Shown: one piece after another, positions 8,325 through 17,185 of the stretch
Layout of the letters: the number at the start of each line of letters is the position of its first letter
Position numbering within the stretch: position 1 is the first letter of the stretch
NCBI RefSeq assembly: GCF_014467055.1
Contig: NZ_CP060696.1
Coordinates: 2,666,001 to 2,730,000 of the forward strand
From: Caproicibacterium amylolyticum
Lineage (GTDB): Bacteria; Bacillota; Clostridia; Oscillospirales; Acutalibacteraceae
Length of the DNA: 64,000 bases
Reading direction: 5' to 3'
Made by a program: the position numbers and the translations under genes
Notes under the pieces: generated by a model
Database searches by the model: none
What the model was told of the DNA's origin: nothing
Seen by the model: only the letters and a program-made list of their open reading frames with translations

Positions 8325-9422
8325 ATGAAAATTACAGACATACGCACCTCCGAATTTTCCGTTCCACTGCGCACGCCTTTTAAAACTGCCCTGCGTACTG
8401 TAACCGCAATTCATGATGTTTTGGTAACCGTCACTACAGATGACGGCCGCCACGGCTACGGCGAAGCACCGCCGACCGCACCCATTACCGGCGAAACCAT
8501 CGGCTCCATCCGCTGCGCTGTGGAAGAATTTATCCGCCCCGCCCTGCTTGGCCGCGAAATTGAGGATTTAGACGGAACCATGCACGTGCTGCACACAGCC
8601 ATCCTGCACAACACCAGTGCCAAAGCCGCTGTAGACATGGCGATTTATGACCTGTACGCACAGGAACTCGGTGTGCCGCTGTACCGCCTGCTGGGGGGCA
8701 GCAAAACCGAGTTGGAAACAGACCTGACCATCAGTGTGAACAGTCCGGAAGAAATGGCTGCAGACAGCCTGACTGCTGTTGGGCGCGGTTTCCGTATTCT
8801 GAAAATCAAAGTCGGCCTGCAGCCGGAGCTGGATTTGGCCCGCATTCAGGCTGTGCGCAAAGCAGTTGGGCCTAAAATTGCAATTCGCGTAGATGCAAAC
8901 CAGGGCTGGAGCCCTGCGCAGGCTGTTCGTATCATACGTGGTATGGAGGATGCCGGACTGACACTTGACCTTGTGGAACAGCCGGTAAAAGCCGCGGATC
9001 TGGACGGCATGGCTTATGTCCGCCGCAACGTTTCCACGTCGATTCTCGCGGATGAAAGTGTCTTTTCTTCTGTAGATGCCATGGCGGTCATTCAAAAAGG
9101 TGCAGCAGATTTTCTCAACATCAAGCTGATGAAAACCGGCGGTATTTACGGTGCGCTGCAAATCTGCTCCATTGCGGAAAGCTGCGGTGTTACCTGCATG
9201 GTAGGCTGTATGCTGGAAAGCAGCCTTGCTGTCAGCGCCGCCGCGCACCTCGCCGCAGGCAAACGTATTATTACCCGTGCGGATTTGGATGGCCCCGGAC
9301 TTTGCAGCGCCAACCCTTACCTTGGCGGGCCGCAGTTCTTGGAAAACAGAATCATTATGAACGAAAATCCGGGGCTTGGTATTTTACCGAAATGGGTAGA
9401 CGAAACCGAAAAAATGCAGTAA
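8325..9422 (+). CDS. Dipeptide epimerase (L-Ala-D/L-Glu epimerase type)
   Basis: Enolase-superfamily enzyme of 365 residues that probably converts L-Ala-D-Glu from murein to L-Ala-L-Glu. The mandelate-racemase-type catalytic features are all present: KxK lysine in LKIKVG, metal ligands in RVDANQGW, DLVEQPV and LADESVF, and the second lysine in FLNIKLMKTGG. The N-terminal capping domain starts MKITDIRTSEFSVPLRTPFK. The following hydrolase and NlpC/P60 genes support muropeptide breakdown, as in the Bacillus ykfABCD cluster. Exact dipeptide specificity cannot be read from sequence. Confidence 0.88.
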   Translation: MKITDIRTSEFSVPLRTPFKTALRTVTAIHDVLVTVTTDDGRHGYGEAPPTAPITGETIGSIRCAVEEFIRPALLGREIEDLDGTMHVLHTAILHNTSAKAAVDMAIYDLYAQELGVPLYRLLGGSKTELETDLTISVNSPEEMAADSLTAVGRGFRILKIKVGLQPELDLARIQAVRKAVGPKIAIRVDANQGWSPAQAVRIIRGMEDAGLTLDLVEQPVKAADLDGMAYVRRNVSTSILADESVFSSVDAMAVIQKGAADFLNIKLMKTGGIYGALQICSIAESCGVTCMVGCMLESSLAVSAAAHLAAGKRIITRADLDGPGLCSANPYLGGPQFLENRIIMNENPGLGILPKWVDETEKMQ

Positions 9423-9441
9423 AATAGCAAAGAGAAATGTT

Positions 9442-9472
9442 CATAAAATACATATTTCTCTATGTATTTATG
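9442..9472. repeat. AT-rich inverted repeat between epimerase and hydrolase genes
   Basis: CATAAAATACATA (9442-9454) faces TATGTATTTATG (9461-9472) across a 6-base loop, with one bulged A. It has no flanking T-run typical of a terminator and could be an operator or an mRNA processing hairpin. Confidence 0.5.
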
Positions 9473-9564
9473 ATTTCCTTTGTAAATCCTTGCCAAGAAT
9501 GAGCTGCCCATACTGTTGCAAGAAACTTTCGGCAGCCCTTTCCCACAGAAAAGAGTGGTCTCCC

Positions 9565-10359
9565 ATGCAATTACAAACTTTATGTGAAAAATGCGCTGCA
9601 GAAGCATCGGCTGCCTCTGCACGTGTTTCCCTTCTGGTGCAGGACATCTCCTGCAGTCAGCCGCTGCTGGAACATGACGCTCAGCGTCATCTGGTTTCCG
9701 CCAGCACGATTAAAACGCAGATCATGCTGACCACTTTGGATATGGTACAGCACGGCACACTCAGCCTGCAAACGCTGGTGCCAATTTCTTCAGAAGATAT
9801 TTTGCCGGACAGCATAGCCTTTGACCGGCCGATTTCAAAAGTCGCAGTGGAAGAACTGCTGCACTGGATGATCTGTATCAGCGACAACACCGCCACCAAC
9901 CTGCTGATTCGGTTAGTCGGCATGGAAGCTGTTAACCGCTACTCCGCTGAAGTTCTGCACCTGACCGCTACCAAACTGGAACGCAAAATGCTGGACTGGG
10001 ATGCCCTGCAGCAGGGACGCAACAATTTCACCAGCCCGCATGACATGCTGCGCACTTACCGCGCTCTGGCACAGAAGACCATTCTCACACCGGAATTATG
10101 TGACTATGCCCTTTCTGTTCTTTCCTGTCAGCAGGACAAAACCGTTGCATTTCGCTACATCTGGGAACCGCTGCGCGCCGCACACAAAACCGGCGAACTG
10201 GACGGACTGGACCATGATACCGGTCTGCTCTTTTTGCAAAACCACACCTACTTTTTTGGCTTTTTTGCAACGGATGGTTCTTCCAATACAGAAAACCAAC
10301 AGCTGCTGGGGCGGCTGTTCCGTATGGTAATTGATTACCTAAAGGAAGTGGAAGCATGA
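9565..10359 (+). CDS. Class A beta-lactamase-fold serine hydrolase, cytoplasmic
   Basis: Serine hydrolase of about 265 residues with the penicillin-recognising fold. The motif-1 SxxK is STIK within SASTIKTQI, motif 2 is SDN in CISDNTATN, and motif 3 is KTG in AHKTGEL. The omega-loop glutamate pattern ExxLN of true class A beta-lactamases is not evident; the corresponding region reads LERKMLDWDALQQGRNNF. There is no signal peptide from the ATG at 9565, which follows AAAGAGTGG, so the protein should be cytosolic. It sits between an epimerase and an NlpC/P60 enzyme, so a peptidase or amidase acting on murein peptides is more likely than antibiotic resistance. Confidence 0.8.
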   Translation: MQLQTLCEKCAAEASAASARVSLLVQDISCSQPLLEHDAQRHLVSASTIKTQIMLTTLDMVQHGTLSLQTLVPISSEDILPDSIAFDRPISKVAVEELLHWMICISDNTATNLLIRLVGMEAVNRYSAEVLHLTATKLERKMLDWDALQQGRNNFTSPHDMLRTYRALAQKTILTPELCDYALSVLSCQQDKTVAFRYIWEPLRAAHKTGELDGLDHDTGLLFLQNHTYFFGFFATDGSSNTENQQLLGRLFRMVIDYLKEVEA

Positions 10360-11195
10360 ATACCGTCTTCATAAATAATGTTACAGATTTGTTCAGCCGG
10401 CCAGACAACACTGAACGGGTAGACCAGGCGCTTTGCGGCACAAGTGCGAAGATTTTGGAGCAGAGCGATGGATGGTATTATTTGGAAACCTGCTACGGCT
10501 ACCACGGCTGGGTACAAAAAACCCGTATGCGGCCATTTGCCAAGCGCAACGCCTGGGATCTTGCCCCCAAGCTGATTGTTTTGCAGCCCCTGGCAGACAT
10601 TTTAACGCAGCCGCGTGTGCAGAGTACACGCCTGACTACCGTGCTGCGCGGCGGTATTCTGGGACAGTTCGGCACGGCACTGCAGGACGGCTGGCAGCAC
10701 GTTTGTCTGCCGGGCGGCGAAGCCGGCTGGGTCCCGGCAAGCTTTCTGGCGCCGATGCCGAAATTTGATGGCGTCCCGGAAAAGGAAATGCGCACACGCA
10801 TTACCGATTCGGCACTTTCGTATTTGGGGACACAGTACCGCTGGGGCGGAAAAAGTCCTTTTGGCATTGACTGCTCCGGCCTGACGCAGATGGCCTATCA
10901 GCTAAACGGCATTACTATCTGGCGCGACGCTGAAATCAAACCCGGCTATGCAGTGCATGAAATTGAAAAAGACAAAATGAAGCCTGCGGATCTGCTGTAC
11001 TTTCCCGGCCACGTTGCCATGTACCTTGGCAACGGAAAGTTTGTACACGCCACAGGCCACGTTGGAGACAGTTGCGTAACCATCAACAGTCTTGACCCAT
11101 ACAATGACCATTACCGCGAAGATTTGGCGGAAAACATGATTGCCGTTGGCAGTGCGTTTCCGCTGCAAAAATCGGCTGCGTTTACAGCAGACTGA
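10356..11195 (+). CDS. SH3-domain NlpC/P60 endopeptidase (gamma-D-Glu-diamino acid, YkfC-like)
   Basis: Cysteine peptidase of 279 residues. The N-terminal 145 residues contain two SH3b-like modules (around residues 5-60 and 70-130). The C-terminal NlpC/P60 domain has the nucleophile in GIDCSGLTQMAYQ and the catalytic histidine in FPGHVAMYLG, followed by KFVHATG. No signal peptide is present, as in YkfC, which cleaves imported murein peptides in the cytosol. The ATG overlaps the preceding stop (ATGA), so the two genes are translationally coupled. Confidence 0.88.
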   Translation: MNTVFINNVTDLFSRPDNTERVDQALCGTSAKILEQSDGWYYLETCYGYHGWVQKTRMRPFAKRNAWDLAPKLIVLQPLADILTQPRVQSTRLTTVLRGGILGQFGTALQDGWQHVCLPGGEAGWVPASFLAPMPKFDGVPEKEMRTRITDSALSYLGTQYRWGGKSPFGIDCSGLTQMAYQLNGITIWRDAEIKPGYAVHEIEKDKMKPADLLYFPGHVAMYLGNGKFVHATGHVGDSCVTINSLDPYNDHYREDLAENMIAVGSAFPLQKSAAFTAD

Positions 11196-11208
11196 TTATT
11201 GAGACTGC

Positions 11209-11261
11209 AAAAGGACTGAATCCCGGTGCGAAACCCGCACTTGTGGATTCAGTCCTTTTTT
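11209..11261 (+). terminator. Terminator after the murein-peptide module
   Basis: Stem 11209-11223 with 11245-11259, followed by TTTTTT; the loop holds a second small GC hairpin. Confidence 0.85.
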
Positions 11262-11395
11262 AGTTCTTTGAAAACTGCTGTACCCGCCTAAAAACCCAGT
11301 GTGTTTTTATCTGTTACTGCACAGCAAGCGCATAATCGAATCGCCGCAGGAATGATTCTTTTCGCATCGTGCAGAAATCTCAGTTGCGTTTGCCG

Positions 11396-12157
11396 TCACA
11401 AAATCTCTACATTCGCAGCACGAAGAGAATTGACGGTTGCCTCATCCGGCAAAGCATCCGTAACAATCGCGTCTATGTCATCAAAATGTGCGAACCGGAA
11501 AGAATCATTAAAGTAAAATTTATCCCGTTCCATTACAATGTATTTGTGTCGGCTGCTTTCCAGAACAGCACGCTTGGTCAGGCCGTCCTCAACCCCCAGC
11601 GTAGTAATGGAGCTGTCCACCATATCCACTCCGCAGCTGCCCAAAAAGGCTCTGTCAAAGCTGTACTGCTTGATTACATCAATCGCGGCAGCGCCCAAAA
11701 AGCCATTTACTGAGCGCACCATTATGCCGCCGGTACCAATCGCAGTGATATGCGGGCTGGTTGCCAGCACCTGCAGGATGTCCAGCATATTGGAAACAGC
11801 CACAATATGTCTGCCGTTCCCCGCCAGCAGCTTTGCCAGCAATATGTTGGTGGTTGAAATATCCAAAAAAATAGTTTCATTTTCGCGAATGCAGTTATAT
11901 GCTTTTCGGGCAATGATCTGCTTCTGCTCCACATTTACATTGCGCCGATCTTCAAAGTCCCGGTTCAGCGGAAAATCCTGCGAAAGAATTGCCCCGCCAT
12001 AAGCGCGGCGCAGTTTCCCCTGGTTTTCCAGCACTTTCAGATCTTTCCGTATGCAGTCCGCAGAAACTTCAAATTTAGCACTTAAATCCTTTACCTTAAC
12101 AGTACCCTTTTGTCGCAGGCACTGCATAATTGCATCCAGCCGTTCTTCAGTAAACAC
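11396..12157 (-). CDS. DeoR-family transcriptional regulator
   Basis: Sugar-metabolism repressor of about 253 residues. It has an N-terminal winged helix (MxEERLDAIMQCLRQKGTVK, then LSAKFEVSADCIRKDLKVLE) and a C-terminal DeoR sensor domain with ILLAKLLAG and GVDMVDSSITTLG. The chosen start is GTG at 12157, preceded by AAGGGGGG with 7-base spacing; an in-frame ATG at 12241 has no such site. It follows a nucleoside hydrolase and a ribokinase on the same strand, so it probably responds to a phosphorylated ribose derivative. Confidence 0.85.
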   Translation of the reverse strand: MFTEERLDAIMQCLRQKGTVKVKDLSAKFEVSADCIRKDLKVLENQGKLRRAYGGAILSQDFPLNRDFEDRRNVNVEQKQIIARKAYNCIRENETIFLDISTTNILLAKLLAGNGRHIVAVSNMLDILQVLATSPHITAIGTGGIMVRSVNGFLGAAAIDVIKQYSFDRAFLGSCGVDMVDSSITTLGVEDGLTKRAVLESSRHKYIVMERDKFYFNDSFRFAHFDDIDAIVTDALPDEATVNSLRAANVEIL

Positions 12158-12212
12158 GTCCCGACCCCCCTTGTAATTGTTTGGGCGAATTCTTCGCAGC
12201 AACATTTCTGTT

Positions 12213-12241
12213 ATAATATCACAATCGCACAAAATATACAA
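12213..12241 (-). promoter_or_regulatory. Predicted promoter of the DeoR regulator gene
   Basis: Minus strand -35 TTGTAT (12236-12241), 17-base spacer, -10 TATTAT (12213-12218). A second candidate, TTGACT then TAATGA at 17 bases, lies just upstream. The regulator can thus be made independently of the two enzyme genes. Confidence 0.45.
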
Positions 12242-12331
12242 TTTTCATTACAATATATGTTAAGTTTAGTCAACCTGTAAAAAGCATACTTTACTGTTAC
12301 AACAGCAACTCCCAAAACCGGATATGTTGTT

Positions 12332-13249
12332 TCAGCACAGTTCACAGCCGCGCATCTGTTCCACAAACCAGCAGTGGAACGCTTCGGCATCCACCTGTGT
12401 ACAAATAATTGCGTTCGGCGTTTTCGCCGCAAAATCCATAACACTGCACCCGGCGGTCAGCATGCTGCCGGTTTCGATTTCCACACGTGCCGCATGGGTG
12501 GTAAACAGCTGCGGTGCCAGCAGATATGCCGCGGCACAGGAGTCAAACATACATAATCCTGATGCCAGACTTCCAGACCGGTACTTGCAAAACAGGCTGT
12601 ATGCCATCAAACCCACACCGCCCATCTGGCGCAGCTGTTCACTTTCTGCCGGCAGAATCCGTGCCTGCAGCCCAACGTCCAATGGTGCTACGGTAATTGG
12701 CAGACCGCTTGCAAAAACAATTTTTGCCGCCTCCGGATCTGCCGCAATATTGAATTCTCCCATCACCGTCAGGTTGCCGCGTCCGGTAGAACCACCCATC
12801 AGCACAATCTCCCGAATGTGCTGTTTCACTTCCGGAAACACCTTGAGCAAAAGCGCAACATTGGTCAGCGGCGCAATCGGCATCAGCGTGACCGGTTCGC
12901 CGCTTTCCAGCAGCACGCGTCGCATGGCACAGACCGCGTTTTCCGGCAGGAGCAGGCTTTCATCCGGTTCCGGAAAATCAAAGCCGTCCAGCCCGCTCTC
13001 GCCGTGTATCTCGCTGGCATCCACCGAAGGACGCATCAGCGGTTCTGCCGCCCCAGCCGCTACCGGCACTTTTTTGTGAAAGAAATGCAGCAGCCGCAGT
13101 GCGTTTTTCGTGACTTTTGGCAGAGAAACATTTCCCGAAACGGTTGTAATCAGTTTTATTTCCAGCTCTTTGCTGAACAGCGCGATTGCCAGTGCCACCG
13201 CATCATCGATGCCGGGGTCCGTATCTATGATAATTGGGCGTTTATTCAT
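12332..13249 (-). CDS. Nucleoside hydrolase (IunH/RihC family)
   Basis: Hydrolyses ribonucleosides to base and ribose. It has 305 residues, the calcium-binding signature IIIDTDPGIDDAVAL at the very start, and the family segment LMGGSTGRGNLTVMGEFN. The next gene upstream, 20 bases away, is a ribokinase that would phosphorylate the released ribose. Purine or pyrimidine preference is not predictable. Confidence 0.92.
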   Translation of the reverse strand: MNKRPIIIDTDPGIDDAVALAIALFSKELEIKLITTVSGNVSLPKVTKNALRLLHFFHKKVPVAAGAAEPLMRPSVDASEIHGESGLDGFDFPEPDESLLLPENAVCAMRRVLLESGEPVTLMPIAPLTNVALLLKVFPEVKQHIREIVLMGGSTGRGNLTVMGEFNIAADPEAAKIVFASGLPITVAPLDVGLQARILPAESEQLRQMGGVGLMAYSLFCKYRSGSLASGLCMFDSCAAAYLLAPQLFTTHAARVEIETGSMLTAGCSVMDFAAKTPNAIICTQVDAEAFHCWFVEQMRGCELC

Positions 13250-13269
13250 TGTTTTGTCCTCTTTATATT

Positions 13270-14184
13270 TTATTTCTCCCGCGGAACTTCCTGCAGAGTA
13301 GGAATGGACTGCTGCGCACCTGCTTTGGTGATTGCCGCGGCAGAGGCGCGGGTAGCAAACCGCATGGCCTGCTGCATCGTTGCTCCGCGCAGGAGTTCTG
13401 CCGCCAGCGCACCAATAAAGGTGTCCCCGGCGGCGGTTGTGTCCACTACTTTCTCTACCGGGTAGCTTTCAGCAAAGAAGCTGCCCTCGCTGCCGCTGTA
13501 CATGCTCCCCTTTGCGCCCAGTGTAATGACTGAATTCCGGCAACCCAGTGTGCACAGCTTTTCAAAGGCCGCTGTGCACTCCCTCTCTGTCTGCGGACAG
13601 ATACCGGTCAAAAATGCACACTCGGTTTCGTTGACAACCAGAAGGTCGGTACATTCATAAACATTTTGCGCAATCTCATGTGCAGGTGCGGGGTTAAACA
13701 GTGTAAATAAGCCGCGTGCCTTTGCCGCACAGATGGCACTCTGCACCGCCTGCAGACTGCATTCATACTGCGTGATAAAAATATCTCCGGCGGCCGCATT
13801 TGTATCCAGCAGCGCTTCCACATCAGCTGCTGTCAGTTCAAGATTTGCGCCGCCGCTGACCACAATGCGATTTTCCCCGCCTGTACGTGTAATCACCGCA
13901 ACGCCGGTGCTTTGTTTCCCGCTGCGGCGCACCAGTTTGCAGTCAACACCGCTTTTCTCCAATGTTTGCAGCAGCGTGTCCCCAAAGGCATCCTGCCCAA
14001 CACAGCCCGCCATCTTGGTTGGCGCACCCAGCCTTGCCGCCGCAGTTGCCTGATTGCCTCCCTTGCCGCCGGGATTGGTAAAAAAGTCATATCCCTGCAC
14101 AGTTTCTCCCGCTTTGGGCGCTTCTTTGCAGGAAACACATAAATCCATATTCATACTGCCAAACACGATGACCTTTTTCATCAA
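13270..14184 (-). CDS. rbsK: Ribokinase
   Basis: PfkB-family sugar kinase of 304 residues, probably ATP:ribose 5-phosphotransferase. The N-terminal signature [15 protein letters not shown] and the C-terminal [13 protein letters not shown] with the catalytic aspartate are intact. It is the first gene of the ribokinase-nucleoside hydrolase-DeoR set, a nucleoside salvage unit. The start follows GGAGGAAATATTG, a good ribosome site. Confidence 0.9.
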   Translation of the reverse strand: MMKKVIVFGSMNMDLCVSCKEAPKAGETVQGYDFFTNPGGKGGNQATAAARLGAPTKMAGCVGQDAFGDTLLQTLEKSGVDCKLVRRSGKQSTGVAVITRTGGENRIVVSGGANLELTAADVEALLDTNAAAGDIFITQYECSLQAVQSAICAAKARGLFTLFNPAPAHEIAQNVYECTDLLVVNETECAFLTGICPQTERECTAAFEKLCTLGCRNSVITLGAKGSMYSGSEGSFFAESYPVEKVVDTTAAGDTFIGALAAELLRGATMQQAMRFATRASAAAITKAGAQQSIPTLQEVPREK

Positions 14185-14340
14185 TATTTCCTCCTGTTCC
14201 TTTGTTACAGACTACCACTTGCCCACCCGGCGGTCAAGTTCGTTTTGTCCATACCGCACCGCAAAAATCGCTCCGGTACCATACTTTCGGATGCTTTTTC
14301 GGTTGTAAAGCTTGTTTTTTTAGAATTTATTTTTATAATG

Positions 14341-14390
14341 TTGATTTAATTTATAATCAATGATATAATACGTTTATTAAATCAATAAAC
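14341..14390 (+). promoter_or_regulatory. Promoter and possible operator of the HTH-DUF2087 gene
   Basis: -35 TTGATT (14341-14346), 17-base spacer, -10 TATAAT (14364-14369). Just past the -10 is an inverted repeat GTTTATT/AATAAAC (14372-14378, 14384-14390), and the spacer holds TTGAT/ATCAA. Both sit where a repressor or autoregulator would act. Confidence 0.6.
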
Positions 14391-14405
14391 AAGTGATGTG
14401 ATTGT

Positions 14406-15152
14406 ATGTGTAAAATTGAAAATGCCGTACTGGAAGACCTAATCAACGGATTTACCCGCAGCACCGCCGGAACGCTGACCTGCCTTTCCTGCGGAAAAAC
14501 CTTTGAGCAGGGCGAAGTTTACCCCTGCAGCGGCCATTTCTTTACCGCAGAACGTGCTCTTGGGCTGCACCTGCAGGAAAACCACCCTGACCGTTTTTCT
14601 GAACTATTAAACAGCGGCAGCAAATATCTTTCACTAACAGAAAATCAAATCAAGCTGCTCACTCTGTTTCATGCCGGTGCTTCTGATAAGGAAATCGCAA
14701 ATCAGCTGGGAATCTCCTCTTCAACTGTGCGGCACCAGCGCTTTATGTTTCGGGAACGTGCCAAAGCCGCTAAGCTGTATCTGGCGGTGTGGACAATGGT
14801 GGAAGCAAAAAAGAACAATCAACAGGCGGATTTACTGCCTGTACACAAGGGGGCCACTATGGTGGATGAACGTTACAGCATTACCGAAGAAGAATACCAG
14901 AAAATACTCGGCAATGTCTTTGAAAGTCTGGAGCCGCTGAAACTAAAAGTTTTTTCTTCAAAAGAAAAGAAAAAAATCGTAATTCTGCGCAAGCTGGCTG
15001 AACAGTTTCAGCCCGGCCGCAAGTACACGGAAAAAGAAGTCAATGAAATTCTCGGTGCTGTTTACGACGACTATGCCATGCTTCGCCGTTACCTGATTGA
15101 ATACGGCTACATGGAACGCACCAAAGACTGCAGCAGTTACTGGCTGAAATAA
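14406..15152 (+). CDS. HTH regulator with DUF2087 C-terminal domain
   Basis: Probable transcription factor of 248 residues. The N-terminus has a Cys-rich segment (CLSCGKTFEQGEVYPCSGHF) that could bind zinc, then a LuxR-like helix-turn-helix (LTENQIKLLTLFHAGASDKE, ISSSTVRHQRF). The last 80 residues, from ILGNVFESLEPLKL to YGYMERTKDCSSYWLK, match the DUF2087 domain common in clostridial regulators. It is divergent from the ribokinase operon across a 220-base region; its target is unknown. Confidence 0.8.
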   Translation: MCKIENAVLEDLINGFTRSTAGTLTCLSCGKTFEQGEVYPCSGHFFTAERALGLHLQENHPDRFSELLNSGSKYLSLTENQIKLLTLFHAGASDKEIANQLGISSSTVRHQRFMFRERAKAAKLYLAVWTMVEAKKNNQQADLLPVHKGATMVDERYSITEEEYQKILGNVFESLEPLKLKVFSSKEKKKIVILRKLAEQFQPGRKYTEKEVNEILGAVYDDYAMLRRYLIEYGYMERTKDCSSYWLK

Positions 15153-15336
15153 TGGATTTTTGTTGTACCGCGCCGCCTGCGCAACGGTGTTTTGCTGCTG
15201 GCTGCCGCATGACCGAAATTATGATTATATAATCATCAACGATACTGTTAAGGCCGTATTGACAAAGCACGGGAATGGTATCATCACTGCAATGAAAGGC
15301 CCATGTTTGTCGCATCCGGCGGGCAGGACACAGACA

Positions 15337-15373
15337 AAAAATCACCCGCAAAAGCTGCGGGTGATTTTGTTTT
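15337..15373. terminator. Bidirectional terminator between the DUF2087 gene and hcp
   Basis: Stem AAAATCACCCGCA with TGCGGGTGATTTT, A-run on one side and T-run on the other, placed between two convergent genes. Confidence 0.85.
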
Positions 15374-16931
15374 ATCCCAATATTTTTTTCAAGTCCTCTT
15401 CCGGTGTGCTGATTGGCGTAATATTGTATTTTTCAACCAGGACCTGCAGTACATTCGGGGAGATAAATGCCGGAAGCGTTGGCCCCAAATAAATATTCTT
15501 TATGCCAAGGTACAGCAGCGAAAGCAGAATTGCAACTGCCTTCTGCTCGTACCATGAGAGAATCAAAGAAAGCGGAAGTTCATTAACTCCGCAGCCAAAC
15601 GCATCCGCAAGTGCTAACGCTACTTTGATTGCACTGTACGCGTCATTGCACTGGCCCATATCCATAATCCGTGGAATTCCTTCAATTTCGCCCAATTTCA
15701 AATCATTCAGCCGATATTTTCCGCATGCCAGCGTTAGGATAACGGTATCTATTGGTGTTTTTTTCGCGAATTCCGTGTAATAGCTCCTGCCGGGCGCTGC
15801 ACCGTCACAGCCGCCAATCAAAAAGAAATGTTTGATCTTGCCCTGCTTAACCAAGTCAATTACTTTACCTGCAACGGACAGCACCGTACCATGTGCAAAT
15901 CCTGTAGTAACCGTTGTGCCTCCGTTGATTCCGGTCATTGGATGGTCTTCCTCATAGCCGCCGCATTCCAGTGCTTTTTCAATGACCGGCGTAAAATCTT
16001 TATCCTCGCCGATGTGAACAAGTTCCGGATAAGAAACAACAGACGTTGTAAAGACCCTGTCCGCATAGCTTTGTCTTACAGGCATCAGGCAGTTCGTTGT
16101 AAACAGAATCGGTGCGGGGATGTTGTGAAATTCCGACTGCTGGCTCTGCCACGCTGTTCCGAAGTTTCCTTTCAGATGCGGGTACTTTTTGAGTTCAGGA
16201 TAGCCGTGTGCCGGCAGCATTTCAGAATGTGTATAGATATTGATGCCTTTATCCTTTGTCTGCTCCAGCAAAAGTTTTAAATCGTGCAGGTCGTGTCCGC
16301 TTACCACAATAAACGGCCCTTTTTCGATGGTCAAAGGCACTTCAGTCGGAACAGGGGTTCCGTAGCTCTCCGTATTTGCCTTGTCCAAAAGCTCCATGCA
16401 CTTATAATTTGCTTCGCCTGTTTTCAAAACAAGCGGCAGCAGTTCATCCATGCCATAGTCTTCACCAACTGCATACAAACCGTCGTAGAAAAAGGTGGTT
16501 ACCTTCTGGCTGGTAAAGCCAAGTGCAAACGCATGGTACGCATATGCCGCCATACCGCGCATACCAAATAGAATCAGCGATTTCAGTGAACGTATATCTT
16601 CATCCGCATCCCATATCTGCTGAACATCGTAATTTTCAGCATCGGCCGCAATTTTCTCTTTTTCGGCATTAACTTGCGCAAGCAGCGTATTGATGGTTTC
16701 GTTATTAAAATTAACGTTTGTAATGGTTGTAAACAAGCCCTTCAGCACAAGTTCATCGGCTGCTTTCGTCGGCTTCGCTGACTTGACTGCCCGCGCAAGC
16801 CCAATCAGCGCACCTGTCAGTTCATCCTGAAAATTGGCGGTATCTGACTTTTTACCGCATACACCGGCTTTCCCTTCGCAGCCAGTATTATGAGCAGTCT
16901 GCTGGCACTGAAAACAAAACATTTCTCCCAT
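15372..16931 (-). CDS. hcp: Hybrid-cluster protein (hydroxylamine reductase / S-nitrosylase type)
   Basis: Iron-sulfur protein of 519 residues that reduces hydroxylamine or NO-derived species in anaerobes. The N-terminal cysteines 6, 9, 18 and 25 (FCFQCQQTAHNTGC, GVCGKK) ligate the cubane-type cluster. Ligands of the hybrid cluster are seen in VVSGHDLHD, IGGCDGAAPGR, LTLACGKYRLN and MGQCNDAYSA. The ATG follows AAGGAG with 8-base spacing. It is a single-gene unit; no adjacent reductase (Hcr) gene is present. Confidence 0.93.
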   Translation of the reverse strand: MGEMFCFQCQQTAHNTGCEGKAGVCGKKSDTANFQDELTGALIGLARAVKSAKPTKAADELVLKGLFTTITNVNFNNETINTLLAQVNAEKEKIAADAENYDVQQIWDADEDIRSLKSLILFGMRGMAAYAYHAFALGFTSQKVTTFFYDGLYAVGEDYGMDELLPLVLKTGEANYKCMELLDKANTESYGTPVPTEVPLTIEKGPFIVVSGHDLHDLKLLLEQTKDKGINIYTHSEMLPAHGYPELKKYPHLKGNFGTAWQSQQSEFHNIPAPILFTTNCLMPVRQSYADRVFTTSVVSYPELVHIGEDKDFTPVIEKALECGGYEEDHPMTGINGGTTVTTGFAHGTVLSVAGKVIDLVKQGKIKHFFLIGGCDGAAPGRSYYTEFAKKTPIDTVILTLACGKYRLNDLKLGEIEGIPRIMDMGQCNDAYSAIKVALALADAFGCGVNELPLSLILSWYEQKAVAILLSLLYLGIKNIYLGPTLPAFISPNVLQVLVEKYNITPISTPEEDLKKILG

Positions 16932-17105
16932 TTTATTTACTCCTTGTTATTTATTCAGAAATGCGGCCGCAAATTTTTACTTGCAGCGTGTGCGGAACAC
17001 CTGAATTTGTTTGACAGTTTCCACGCAATAGGATGCCAATTATTTGGCTTTTCTATTCGGTTTGACGCCTAAAATGATAAGTCAGTCAAAAGCAAATTGC
17101 GTTAC

Positions 17106-17148
17106 AAAAAGGTCCTGACTCGCAAAACAGCAAGTCAAGACCTTTTTC
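17106..17148 (-). terminator. Terminator after the fructokinase gene
   Basis: Stem AAAAAGGTCYTGACT (17106-17120) with its complement ending at 17147, one wobble pair, T-run on the minus strand. Confidence 0.75.
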
Positions 17149-17185
17149 GTATTTTATGCGTGATTCATTTTGGAAATACTTCTCA

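Noticed and set aside
8568..9248. 226-residue minus-strand open frame
   Set aside because: Antisense to the epimerase gene, whose catalytic residues are all present.
9565..10359. Antibiotic-resistance beta-lactamase
   Set aside because: No signal peptide, no omega-loop ExxLN, and a murein-peptide salvage neighbourhood argue against it.
12324..13079. 251-residue plus-strand open frame
   Set aside because: Antisense to the nucleoside hydrolase gene and without any family match.
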